Shown here: positions 26,642 to 34,212 of the stretch, piece by piece
Layout: each line of letters begins with the position of its first letter
How positions within the stretch are numbered: the first letter of the stretch is position 1
DNA from: Kibdelosporangium sp. MJ126-NF4
Lineage (GTDB): Bacteria > Actinomycetota > Actinomycetes > Mycobacteriales > Pseudonocardiaceae
Assembly: GCF_000826545.1 (NCBI RefSeq)
Contig: NZ_CDME01000002.1
Span: 1,311,187 to 1,375,186 of the forward strand
Direction of reading: 5' to 3'
DNA: 64,000 nucleotides
Notes under the pieces: generated by a model
The model's input: the letters and a program-made list of their open reading frames with translations, nothing else
Databases searched by the model: none
Told to the model about the DNA's origin: nothing
Translations under genes and position numbers: made by a program

Positions 26642-27930
26642 CGGTACTCCCGGATTCTCAGCGCCATCCCGGCCACGACCCCTCCGGCGGCCAGCAGGGC
26701 GAGCACAGCGATGCCGATGTCCACTCCGGTCAGCGCACCACCCGCCCGGCTCGCCTGGTCGTCGAACCTGGCCTGCGCGTCCGCCATCGCGGCACCGAGC
26801 TGGTCGACCACCTGGGCCGACAGCTGACCGGTGCTGCCGTCAGTCACCTTGGCCGCACCGGGATTCGTCGGATCGACACCGGTGGCCGCCTTGATCGCCT
26901 CGTTGTACTTGCCATCCGCGTCGTGGGTCCGCACCTTCTCGTGCTCCCCCAGCCAGATCCGCCACAACCGCTCAGCGGAGTGCATCTTGGTCAACGTCTC
27001 CGTCTGGCCGATCCTGGCACGCGCCGCGGCGAACGCCCCGGTGGTCGCCTCGTCACCGTCCAACCGGTCCCGCGCCTGACCAAACCTGTCCTCATAGGAC
27101 TTACCACTCCCCCGCGCCACCAACGACAACGCCTCTTCGCTGCGGGCCGCGAGGACCGTGATCCGCGACTCGACCAACGCTTCGAACTGGGCACTGCCGT
27201 CCCTGCGGCCGGTCTCGTTGTGCTCGGCCGCGCTCGCCGACGCGAACCCCAGCCAGACCAGCGCGGCGAACGTGGCGGCGGTCGCCACCAGGAGCCCTGC
27301 GTTGAACAGCCGGTTCGTCGTCCGCTGGAGATAGATCTGCACGACCACCAACGCGGCCAGCGCCAGAATCCCCAGCAGCAAGGAAAACAGCGCCGTCGAG
27401 GACGCGTCGTCCTGCGCCGCGCCGAGCCTGGTCATCTCGTCTCGGTACAACTGCTGCGCCACCGGCAACATCCGGCCACGGACCAGTTCGGACGCCTCCC
27501 GCAGGTACGCCGCCCCCACAGACAAGCCTTGCCTGTTGTAGGTCCCCGCGGTGTCGACCAGCGCGGTGTACGACGGAAGCTGAGCGGTCAGCTCGGCGAT
27601 CCTCGTGGCCGTCGGCACATCCGGCGCACCAGCGGCCGCTGTGCTCAACGCGGACGCGGCCTCGATCACGTCGCGGCGATAACGTTGCCGGTCCTGCGGT
27701 GGAGCCTGATCACCAGCCAGAAACGACCCCGTCGCCCTCGCGTCCGCGTCTGACAGTGACTGGTAGACCGTCGCCGCCGCACTGGCCAGCAAGCTGCTGC
27801 GCTCGGCAACACCGACCAGCACCCCACGCCGGTGCTGCACGTCCAGCATCCCGGCCAGCCCCGTCGCCAGACACAGCACCACCAGGCCGACGAGCACCGC
27901 CGTCAACCGTGCCGGGTACCTGATGTCCAC
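26638..27930 (-). CDS. glnX: GlnX-like transmembrane sensor, copy 1
   Basis: 430 residues from a GTG. Four membrane helices are visible: about 9-29 (LTAVLVGLVVLCLATGLAGM), 178-200, 207-229 and 402-424. Two large helical extracytoplasmic domains lie between helices 1-2 and 3-4. This is the topology of mycobacterial GlnX, which relays the GlnH signal to PknG. The extracytoplasmic helices contain YQSLSDADARATGSFLAG, also found in the second copy. It starts 3 nt after the stop of glnH copy 2 and overlaps glnH copy 1. Confidence 0.88.
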   Translation of the reverse strand: MDIRYPARLTAVLVGLVVLCLATGLAGMLDVQHRRGVLVGVAERSSLLASAAATVYQSLSDADARATGSFLAGDQAPPQDRQRYRRDVIEAASALSTAAAGAPDVPTATRIAELTAQLPSYTALVDTAGTYNRQGLSVGAAYLREASELVRGRMLPVAQQLYRDEMTRLGAAQDDASSTALFSLLLGILALAALVVVQIYLQRTTNRLFNAGLLVATAATFAALVWLGFASASAAEHNETGRRDGSAQFEALVESRITVLAARSEEALSLVARGSGKSYEDRFGQARDRLDGDEATTGAFAAARARIGQTETLTKMHSAERLWRIWLGEHEKVRTHDADGKYNEAIKAATGVDPTNPGAAKVTDGSTGQLSAQVVDQLGAAMADAQARFDDQASRAGGALTGVDIGIAVLALLAAGGVVAGMALRIREYR

Positions 27931-27933
27931 GGC

Positions 27934-28917
27934 TCACTCCGCCGTGTACTGCGGGACGGGCGGTTTCGCCTCCGCGCTGTAGGCCAGCAGCCATTGGTCA
28001 TGCAGTTGCTGCCACTTCCCACTGGTCCGCAGGTTGTCCAGCACACCGTTGACGAACCGCACCAGGTCCGGGGAGTTCAGTGACATCGCGATCCCGGTCG
28101 GCTCGTCGGTGAACCTCGGCCCGACGATCTCGGTCGCCGCGTCCTGCGCGGCCAGCCCGGCCAGGATCACGTCACCCGTGGACACCGCGTCGATCTGGCC
28201 CTGCTGGAGCATCAACAGGCAGTCGGTGGTGTTGGCGGCCGCCACCGGGACTGCCCGCGCGGGCAGGTCCGCGATCGTCCTGATGTTGGTACTCGTCGCC
28301 GAAGCGCAGACCTTCTTGCCGCCCAGGTCGGCGGCGGACCGGATGCCAGAGCGGCGGAGCACCAGTATCCGCTGGCCCGCCGAGTAGTACTCGGCCGAGA
28401 ACGCCACCCGCTCACGCCGTTCGCACGTCATCGTCATCGCGGCCATCACCATGTCGACCATGTCGACCTGGTTGCCCCTGTCGTCCACGCCACGGATCGC
28501 CGGGATCCGCTCGGCCGCGTTCAACGCCCTGAACTGGATCTTCGTCCGGTCCCCGGCGAAGATCGCCGCCGCGATCTCCCGCGCGATCTCCGCCTCGAAC
28601 CCCTCCACCCTGCCGGTGTACGGATCACGGTGGCTGAGCAGGAACGCGTTCGACCCGACACCGAGGACCAGCCTGCCGCGCTCTCTGATCCGGGCCACCG
28701 CGCCGCCAGCCGCCACCGGGCCCGGCTGCGGACGCAGGCTCTCCCGGGGATTGCACGGCTTCGTGCTGATCTCCGGCACGCTCGCGGGGATCTGCACACC
28801 CGACGGCAACACCGTCACCGACGGCAGGCTGACCGGCACAGCCTCGGGAGCCACACCGCACCCGCCCAGCACGGCAACGGCGATCACGAGCACCGATACT
28901 CTCACTGGGGCTTTCAT
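27934..28917 (-). CDS. GlnH-type amino-acid-binding lipoprotein, copy 2
   Basis: 327 residues from an ATG overlapping the upstream glnX stop (ATGA). The lipobox is VLGGC (Cys20). The binding domain parallels copy 1: RGRLVLGVGSNAFLLS, GRVEGFEAEIAREIA and TMTCERRERVAFSAEYYSAG. The ligand-region residues differ from copy 1, so the two may sense different amino acids or concentrations. It pairs with the GlnX immediately upstream. It is probably a divergent duplicate rather than a recent copy, since the DNA of the two genes is clearly different. Confidence 0.88.
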   Translation of the reverse strand: MKAPVRVSVLVIAVAVLGGCGVAPEAVPVSLPSVTVLPSGVQIPASVPEISTKPCNPRESLRPQPGPVAAGGAVARIRERGRLVLGVGSNAFLLSHRDPYTGRVEGFEAEIAREIAAAIFAGDRTKIQFRALNAAERIPAIRGVDDRGNQVDMVDMVMAAMTMTCERRERVAFSAEYYSAGQRILVLRRSGIRSAADLGGKKVCASATSTNIRTIADLPARAVPVAAANTTDCLLMLQQGQIDAVSTGDVILAGLAAQDAATEIVGPRFTDEPTGIAMSLNSPDLVRFVNGVLDNLRTSGKWQQLHDQWLLAYSAEAKPPVPQYTAE

Positions 28918-30212
28918 CGATACTCCCGGATTCTCGGCGTCAGCCCGCCCCACACACCCAAGGACGCGAGCACCATCAGCACACCGACACCGATGTCCGC
29001 GCCGCTCACCGCGTCCCGGGCGTTGGCCGCCTCCCGCCGGAACGTCTCCGTGGCTCGTGCGATCGCGACACCGAGTTCCTCGTCGACCTTGGTGGACAGC
29101 TCACCGGGAGCACCGTTGGTGGCCAGTTCCACGGCTTTGTCGTAGCTTCCGATGTCGTCCTGCTCGCGCAGCTTGGTGTGGCTTTCCAGCCAGCCGTACC
29201 ACGCGCCGATCGCGTTCTCGACGTGCGCTGCCGTCTCCGTGCTCGCCGCCGCCTTCGCACGCGCGAGGATCCCGTTGTTCAACTCGTCGCGCACACCGGC
29301 GAAGTGCTCCTCATACGTGCGGCCGTTGCCCCTGGCCACCAACGTCAACGCCTCGTCGCTACGCGCCTCCAGCGCCTTGATCCGCGCCTCGGCGAACGCT
29401 TCGACGGCCGCCGAACCGGCCTGGTGACTGGCCACGCTGTGGTCGGCCGCACTCGCCGCAGCGATGCCGTACCACGACATCGCAGCCACCGCGGCGAGCG
29501 TGGCCGCCAACAGGCCCGCGTTCAGCACACGGCGAGTCGAGCGCGCGAGGTGGACCTGTACCGCCACCAGTCCCCCCAACGTCAGGACGCCCAGTGAGAG
29601 AAACACCCAGCCGAGCACACCGGCGTCCACCTGAGCCTGAGCCAAACGGGTGGCCTCGGCGCGATAGAGCTGTTGTGCCGACGGCAGCATCATGGACTGA
29701 ACCAGATGGGAGGCCTCCCGAAGATAGGCCGCGCCCTGCGGTTGTCCCTGGCGGTTGTACGCCCGCGCCCGTTCGACCAATCCCGTGTAGACCGGCAGGT
29801 ATGCCGCCAACTGGGTGACGGTCGCCGCGCTCTCCCCCGTCGGCGAACCCGCCGCGGCAGTGGACAGCGCGGCTGACGCCTCGGTGATGTTGGAGTCATA
29901 GCGTTTCCGCAGGTTGTCCGGGTCCACGCCGCTGAACAGGAACGCGCTCGCCGCTGTGGCGTTCGCGTCCGACAACGACTGGTAGATCTCCACCGCCGCG
30001 CCGGTCAACGGTCCACCGCGGTCGATCACGCCGTCCAGCACGTCCTGCCGCCGCTGCACGTCAAGCGCGGCACCAAGTCCGGTCGCGAGGCAGACCAGTA
30101 CCAGGACCATCAGCATGACGGTGAGCTGCCCAGGCACACGACGGCTGAACCTGATCGCCTTGTGCAAACGGTGTTTCCGAACTCCGGTGGCCAGATCTTC
30201 CTTGGGCGCCAA
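28914..30212 (-). CDS. GlnX-like transmembrane sensor, copy 2 (first gene of operon)
   Basis: 432 residues from a TTG at 30212 with GAGGGGG 5-6 nt upstream. It has the same four-helix plan as copy 1, with helices near residues 30-50, 203-225, 230-252 and 405-427, and shares motifs such as EIYQSLSDANATAASAFLF and AYNRQGQPQGAAYLREAS. The cytoplasmic N-terminus is about 20 residues longer and basic. It opens the operon; an AT-rich stretch near 30344-30360 (TAATAA on the minus strand) is the likely promoter, giving a leader of about 125 nt. It should relay the state of GlnH copy 2 to PknG. Confidence 0.88.
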   Translation of the reverse strand: MAPKEDLATGVRKHRLHKAIRFSRRVPGQLTVMLMVLVLVCLATGLGAALDVQRRQDVLDGVIDRGGPLTGAAVEIYQSLSDANATAASAFLFSGVDPDNLRKRYDSNITEASAALSTAAAGSPTGESAATVTQLAAYLPVYTGLVERARAYNRQGQPQGAAYLREASHLVQSMMLPSAQQLYRAEATRLAQAQVDAGVLGWVFLSLGVLTLGGLVAVQVHLARSTRRVLNAGLLAATLAAVAAMSWYGIAAASAADHSVASHQAGSAAVEAFAEARIKALEARSDEALTLVARGNGRTYEEHFAGVRDELNNGILARAKAAASTETAAHVENAIGAWYGWLESHTKLREQDDIGSYDKAVELATNGAPGELSTKVDEELGVAIARATETFRREAANARDAVSGADIGVGVLMVLASLGVWGGLTPRIREYR

Positions 30213-30424
30213 CCGACCCCCTCAAGTCGTCCGATGCGCACCCCGTGCATCGGCGGCCCACGATCCTCGTTACGGGCTTGCGGACTCGGTTATCGAGCTG
30301 GGTCCGCCCGGGTCATGGCGGTGGTGGTTATTTCGTCACTAATTTATTAACCGTGGCCGTAGTAGTAAATGAAGTTGGATAACCGGTGGGCGCATACCGG
30401 CGTGGGGAAACCGCGCCTGGCCTC

Positions 30425-30430
30425 TAGGCT
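30425..30430 (+). promoter_or_regulatory. Leaderless -10 element of the CopD/CtaG gene
   Basis: TAGGCT ends 6 nt before the GTG start at 30437. No ribosome site is present, which fits a leaderless transcript. Confidence 0.45.
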
Positions 30431-30436
30431 CCGCGC

Positions 30437-32167
30437 GTGCGCGCATCTCCGAGGACCGGCGCCTTAGTGGGGCTGGGAACACTGGTCGCCTGCCTGGTCG
30501 CGGTCGGGCTGCTGTCGGTCACCGGGAACGACTTCACCGTCGCCGGTCTGCGCGGCACGGACCTGTACGCCAGTTACGGACTCCCCGTCGTGCGCGTCCT
30601 GGCCGAGGTGGCCGCCGTCGTCTGCGTCGGCGGACTGCTGTTCTCCGCGTTCCTCCTCCCCTCACCGGAGCGTGTGCCGATCAGGATCGCGGGGTGGGCG
30701 GCGGTCATCTGGGCAGTAGCCGCGTTGTTGTCCGTGCCGTTCACGCTCGCGGACGCGTACGCGCGGCCTCTGGGTTACGTCCTGGAGTTCGACCGTCTCG
30801 TCGAGCTCGCGTTCGCCGTGGAGCCGACCCGAGCGTCGATGCTCACGGCGCTGATCGCCACGGTCATCGCGGTAGCCGCGACACGCGCCGGTTCCCAGGC
30901 ATCCGCACGGGCGCTGCTGGGCCTGGCGTTGTTCGGGCTGGTTCCCGTTGCCGCCAGCGGACATTCGTCCAGTGGCGGTGATCATGACTGGGCGACAGCG
31001 AGCCTGCTGACGCACCTGGTCGCCGCCGCGCTCTGGGTCGGCGGGCTTGCCGCCATCCTGGCCTACCGCAAGGGCGAGCATCTCACGACCGCTGTCACGA
31101 GGTTCTCGACACTGGCGTTGTGGTGCTGGATCGCGTTGGCCGCCTCGGGTCTGATCAACGCGCTGGTACGGGTGAAGCCGGAGAACCTCTTCACCACGTC
31201 GTACGGCTTTCTCGTCGTGGCCAAGGCCGCCGCGCTGGTGGCGCTCGGTGTGTTCGGGTTCTTCCAGCGCCGCAACGGTGTTGCCGAGGTCGTGCGGACC
31301 GGGTGCGGTCGTGCCCTGCTCAGGTTGGGCGCGGTCGAGGTGCTGCTGATGCTGATGACGATCGGGCTGGCCGCGGCACTCGCCCGCACCCCTCCGCCTG
31401 ATCACAACGAGATCGTGCCGACGGTCGAGTTGAAGCTCGGCTATGTCCTGAATGGACCACCGGACGCGATCGGCCTGATCACCGACTGGCGGTTCGACCT
31501 GCTGCTGGGCGTCGGCGCGATCGTACTCGCGGTGCTCGGCGTAGTGCGACGGTCCGGCTTCCGGCTGCCGTTGTGGCTCGCGGGGTGCGCGGGCGTTCTC
31601 ATCGCCACGTCGTCCGGGATCGGCCGTTACGCGCCCGCGGTGTTCAGCCTGCACGTGGTGAGCGCGATGATCCTGGCCATCCTGTCCCCCATGCTGCTGG
31701 CGCTCGGCATGCCCCGTGACAGGCGTGTGCTGCTGCACCCGATCGCGGCGACGGTCCTGTTCGCGAGCTCGTTCTCCCTGGTCTACTTCACCGGGGTGTT
31801 CGAGTGGTCGCTCGACCAGCCGATCGTCCGGGCCGGGATCCAGCTGTGGTTCCTGCTCACCGGGTGCGCGTTCTTCTGCTCTGCCTTCGCCTCCGAGATC
31901 TCGCTGGCCAGCAGGCGGATCATGGTGTTCGCCGCGCTGGGCACCCAGGCGGTGTTCGCCGCCGCGCTGCTGCTCAAGGACAGCGTGACCGGCGAGCAGT
32001 TCCACCGGTCGCTGAAACTGCCGTGGATCACCGACCTGGCCGCGTCCCAGCAGCTCGCGGGCGCTGTCGTGATCGGCTTCGGCGTGGTGCCGCTGCTGGT
32101 CACCGGCCTGGTCCTGCTGGTCACGCCGCAGCGGGCAGCGGAACCCGAACTGACCGCGCGCCGCTGA
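30437..32167 (+). CDS. CopD / CtaG-type copper membrane protein
   Basis: 576 residues with 12 or more membrane helices. The first half, with GHSSSGGDHDWATASLLTHL and VGGLAAILAYRKGEH, matches CopD copper-resistance proteins. The second half, with FSLHVVSAMILAILSPMLLA and conserved His residues, matches CtaG of Caa3-type cytochrome oxidase assembly. The fusion is common in actinobacteria and is thought to deliver copper to cytochrome c oxidase. The protein acts in the cytoplasmic membrane. Its start is leaderless and it is divergent from the GlnX operon. Confidence 0.88.
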   Translation: MRASPRTGALVGLGTLVACLVAVGLLSVTGNDFTVAGLRGTDLYASYGLPVVRVLAEVAAVVCVGGLLFSAFLLPSPERVPIRIAGWAAVIWAVAALLSVPFTLADAYARPLGYVLEFDRLVELAFAVEPTRASMLTALIATVIAVAATRAGSQASARALLGLALFGLVPVAASGHSSSGGDHDWATASLLTHLVAAALWVGGLAAILAYRKGEHLTTAVTRFSTLALWCWIALAASGLINALVRVKPENLFTTSYGFLVVAKAAALVALGVFGFFQRRNGVAEVVRTGCGRALLRLGAVEVLLMLMTIGLAAALARTPPPDHNEIVPTVELKLGYVLNGPPDAIGLITDWRFDLLLGVGAIVLAVLGVVRRSGFRLPLWLAGCAGVLIATSSGIGRYAPAVFSLHVVSAMILAILSPMLLALGMPRDRRVLLHPIAATVLFASSFSLVYFTGVFEWSLDQPIVRAGIQLWFLLTGCAFFCSAFASEISLASRRIMVFAALGTQAVFAAALLLKDSVTGEQFHRSLKLPWITDLAASQQLAGAVVIGFGVVPLLVTGLVLLVTPQRAAEPELTARR

Positions 32168-32203
32168 TGTCCAGCCGGAGCACGGCGGGCCGATGAAGAT
32201 CGC

Positions 32204-32596
32204 TCAGGAGTCCTCGGGGTCGATCAGGTGCACCGCCGCCTCCTCGGCCGACGCCGCGCCGCCGTCGATGCCCACGTCGGAGGCGCGCAGCTCGGCGTCG
32301 GTGTCGGCACCGACGCCCTCGTCCGCCGCGACCAGGCGGCCCGCTCTGGCGCCGCCGACCTCGTCGTCGACCAGTTCGCCGTCGGTGTCGCTCGCGTCCC
32401 CGAGGCCGTCTCCGCCTTCGTCGGAGGAGACGTCCGGCTCCTCGCGGGCCAGCCGGTCGCCGAGGCTCACGCCTTCGTCGAGAACCGGCGCCCTCTCGGG
32501 CGGCGAGTAGCCTTCGTCGTACGCGTCGCGATCGTCCAATGTGTCCTCGGGGTCGAGGATGCCGGTGTCCGCGTTGTCGTCGGTGTCGTCGTCCAC
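32204..32596 (-). CDS. DUF5709 family acidic protein
   Basis: 130 residues, extremely rich in Asp and Glu. Family landmarks are LDPEDTLDDRDAYDEGYSPPE in parts, LGDRLAREEPD, and the C-terminal DVGIDGGAASAEEAAVHLI. DUF5709 proteins are widespread in actinobacteria and have no known role. No signal or membrane helix is present. It converges with the CtaG-type gene, 36 bp apart. The acidic composition suggests a disordered binding protein, but this is inference. Confidence 0.85.
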   Translation of the reverse strand: MDDDTDDNADTGILDPEDTLDDRDAYDEGYSPPERAPVLDEGVSLGDRLAREEPDVSSDEGGDGLGDASDTDGELVDDEVGGARAGRLVAADEGVGADTDAELRASDVGIDGGAASAEEAAVHLIDPEDS

Positions 32597-32757
32597 GGCG
32601 TCACTGTACGCGCAGTGAGGACCCGCTACCGGCCGTCCTGATCATCCTCTTCGGACCGGGCGCGCTGGCCCAGACCGGTCTGAACCTGCACGGCCACTCA
32701 CGAGCGGGGCCACTCCATTGGTTACGATCCCTCCCGCACGATCATGAAGGGGGGCTC

Positions 32758-33483
32758 GTGGCGATGATCCGCACCCGGTTTCCGACCGACACCGCTGGAC
32801 CGGCCACTCACGCGCGAACAGCGCTCAACCCGGGCGAACCGCTGCTCTGGGCGACGTTCGCGAAGCACGTCCGGTGCGAGCAACGAGGCATCGGCGCGGT
32901 GCCGGGGAAGCTCGCCAAGGCAGGGCTCAGCACCCTGGAGGGCATCATCGCCGCGTTCGACGACCTGCCCGACGCGGACGCTGCCCCCACGCCGGATGTC
33001 ATCTCGTTCTTCCGGTCCGACCAGGATCTGGCCGCGCAGTACGGAGCTCGCTTGACGGGCAGTTCACGCACCCTGTTCATGCTGACACCGGCGAGGATGC
33101 ACATCGCGGCGCTCGGGTCGCACCCCGACGACGCGCAGCCGGAGCCAGCGCCCGAACCGGAGCCCGTCGGCAAGAAGAAGAACAGGTTCGCGGCCTTCGT
33201 CGGCGATGTCATCGAGACCGGCAAGGACATCGCGGCCGTCGTCACGTCCGACACGAAACCGCGACGCAGGACAGTCTCCGTGCACCCGCTGCGTCCGCTG
33301 GTCGACATCCCCCGCGCACAGATCGCCGGTTTCGACATCGAAAGCGACGGCCTCGCCCGCAAGGTGCACTACCTGCGGATGGAACTGACCGACCGCTCGG
33401 GCTTCGAGTTCTTCTGCGGCGTGGTCAAGGAACGCGAGCAGTACGAACGACTGCTCGCCCTCACCAACGGCGCACCGGAGTAG
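32758..33483 (+). CDS. Unknown protein, first of a PH-like pair
   Basis: 241 residues from a GTG with AAGGGGGG upstream. I recognise no named family. It has a segment LNPGEPLLWATFAKH near the N-terminus, then MLTPARMHIAALGSH, a Pro/Glu linker (about 120-140), a basic KKKNRFAAFVGDVIE helix, and a C-terminal VDIPRAQIAGFDIES and RMELTDRSGFEFF. The pattern resembles bacterial PH-like domains with a helical insertion. The next gene starts 2 nt after its stop and shares the same landmarks, so the two look like divergent, co-translated paralogues. Confidence 0.7.
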   Translation: MAMIRTRFPTDTAGPATHARTALNPGEPLLWATFAKHVRCEQRGIGAVPGKLAKAGLSTLEGIIAAFDDLPDADAAPTPDVISFFRSDQDLAAQYGARLTGSSRTLFMLTPARMHIAALGSHPDDAQPEPAPEPEPVGKKKNRFAAFVGDVIETGKDIAAVVTSDTKPRRRTVSVHPLRPLVDIPRAQIAGFDIESDGLARKVHYLRMELTDRSGFEFFCGVVKEREQYERLLALTNGAPE

Positions 33484-33485
33484 AC

Positions 33486-34154
33486 GTGTCGAACTCGAAC
33501 GTCGTCAAGAACGATCTGGAACGCGAGTGGACGCAGCCAGGGGAGACGGTTCGGATCGCGATGGCTTCCCGCATCCGTGTCGTCGGCTCGCGGATCGCGG
33601 GACGTGTGCAGGTGCCGCATCCGGTACCGCCGAACGCGCCGGAGGCGATCGACCTGCAGTTCGCGCCGCCACTGACCAGTGACTTCGCCACCGGGGCCAG
33701 GTTCACCGGGATGGACTGGACCGAGGACGACTCGATCGGCTGGTGGGCCGAGGCCCAGGACCCGCGTCAGGACGCGGTGCTGGTCGCCGACGCGATGGCC
33801 GGGTGCAAGGCCGAGTCGGGCCTCGCGCTCACCGACCGTCGGGTGGCGGTGATCTTTCCCGAGCATCTGCTCGTCTCCTTCCGGGACGCCCGCAGGACGG
33901 CGAGGAAGGAGAAGGGCCTGGTCGGCCAGGCGCTGTCGGCCGCGAACGACTGGGCGTTCTCCGCCAACGCCTGGAACATGCGCGACAAGGTGGTGTCGCT
34001 GTGGGAGGCGGACGCCCGACGGGTGCGTGGGTGGACCCGGTTGCTGACGGGCCGCAGTTTCCCGTTCGTCGAGCTCGTCCGAGTGGACTTCGTCGACGGC
34101 TCCAGCCTGTGCACCCTCAGGCACAAGCTGGACTACGTCGAAGGACTCGACTGA
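33486..34154 (+). CDS. Unknown protein, second of a PH-like pair
   Basis: 222 residues from a GTG 2 nt after the previous stop. Landmarks parallel the upstream protein: TQPGETVRIAMASRI near the N-terminus, ALTDRRVAVIFPEHLLVSF in the middle, and FPFVELVRVDFVDGSSLCTL at the end. LTDRRV followed by a hydrophobic strand is common in PH-like membrane or protein binding folds. The two genes are surely one transcript. Function is unknown; no signal peptide is present. Confidence 0.7.
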   Translation: MSNSNVVKNDLEREWTQPGETVRIAMASRIRVVGSRIAGRVQVPHPVPPNAPEAIDLQFAPPLTSDFATGARFTGMDWTEDDSIGWWAEAQDPRQDAVLVADAMAGCKAESGLALTDRRVAVIFPEHLLVSFRDARRTARKEKGLVGQALSAANDWAFSANAWNMRDKVVSLWEADARRVRGWTRLLTGRSFPFVELVRVDFVDGSSLCTLRHKLDYVEGLD

Positions 34155-34212
34155 GAAGTCAGCGACTAACGGCCGGTGTCGCCCCGGCCCACCCCGCACG
34201 AAGCTGTGGGGC

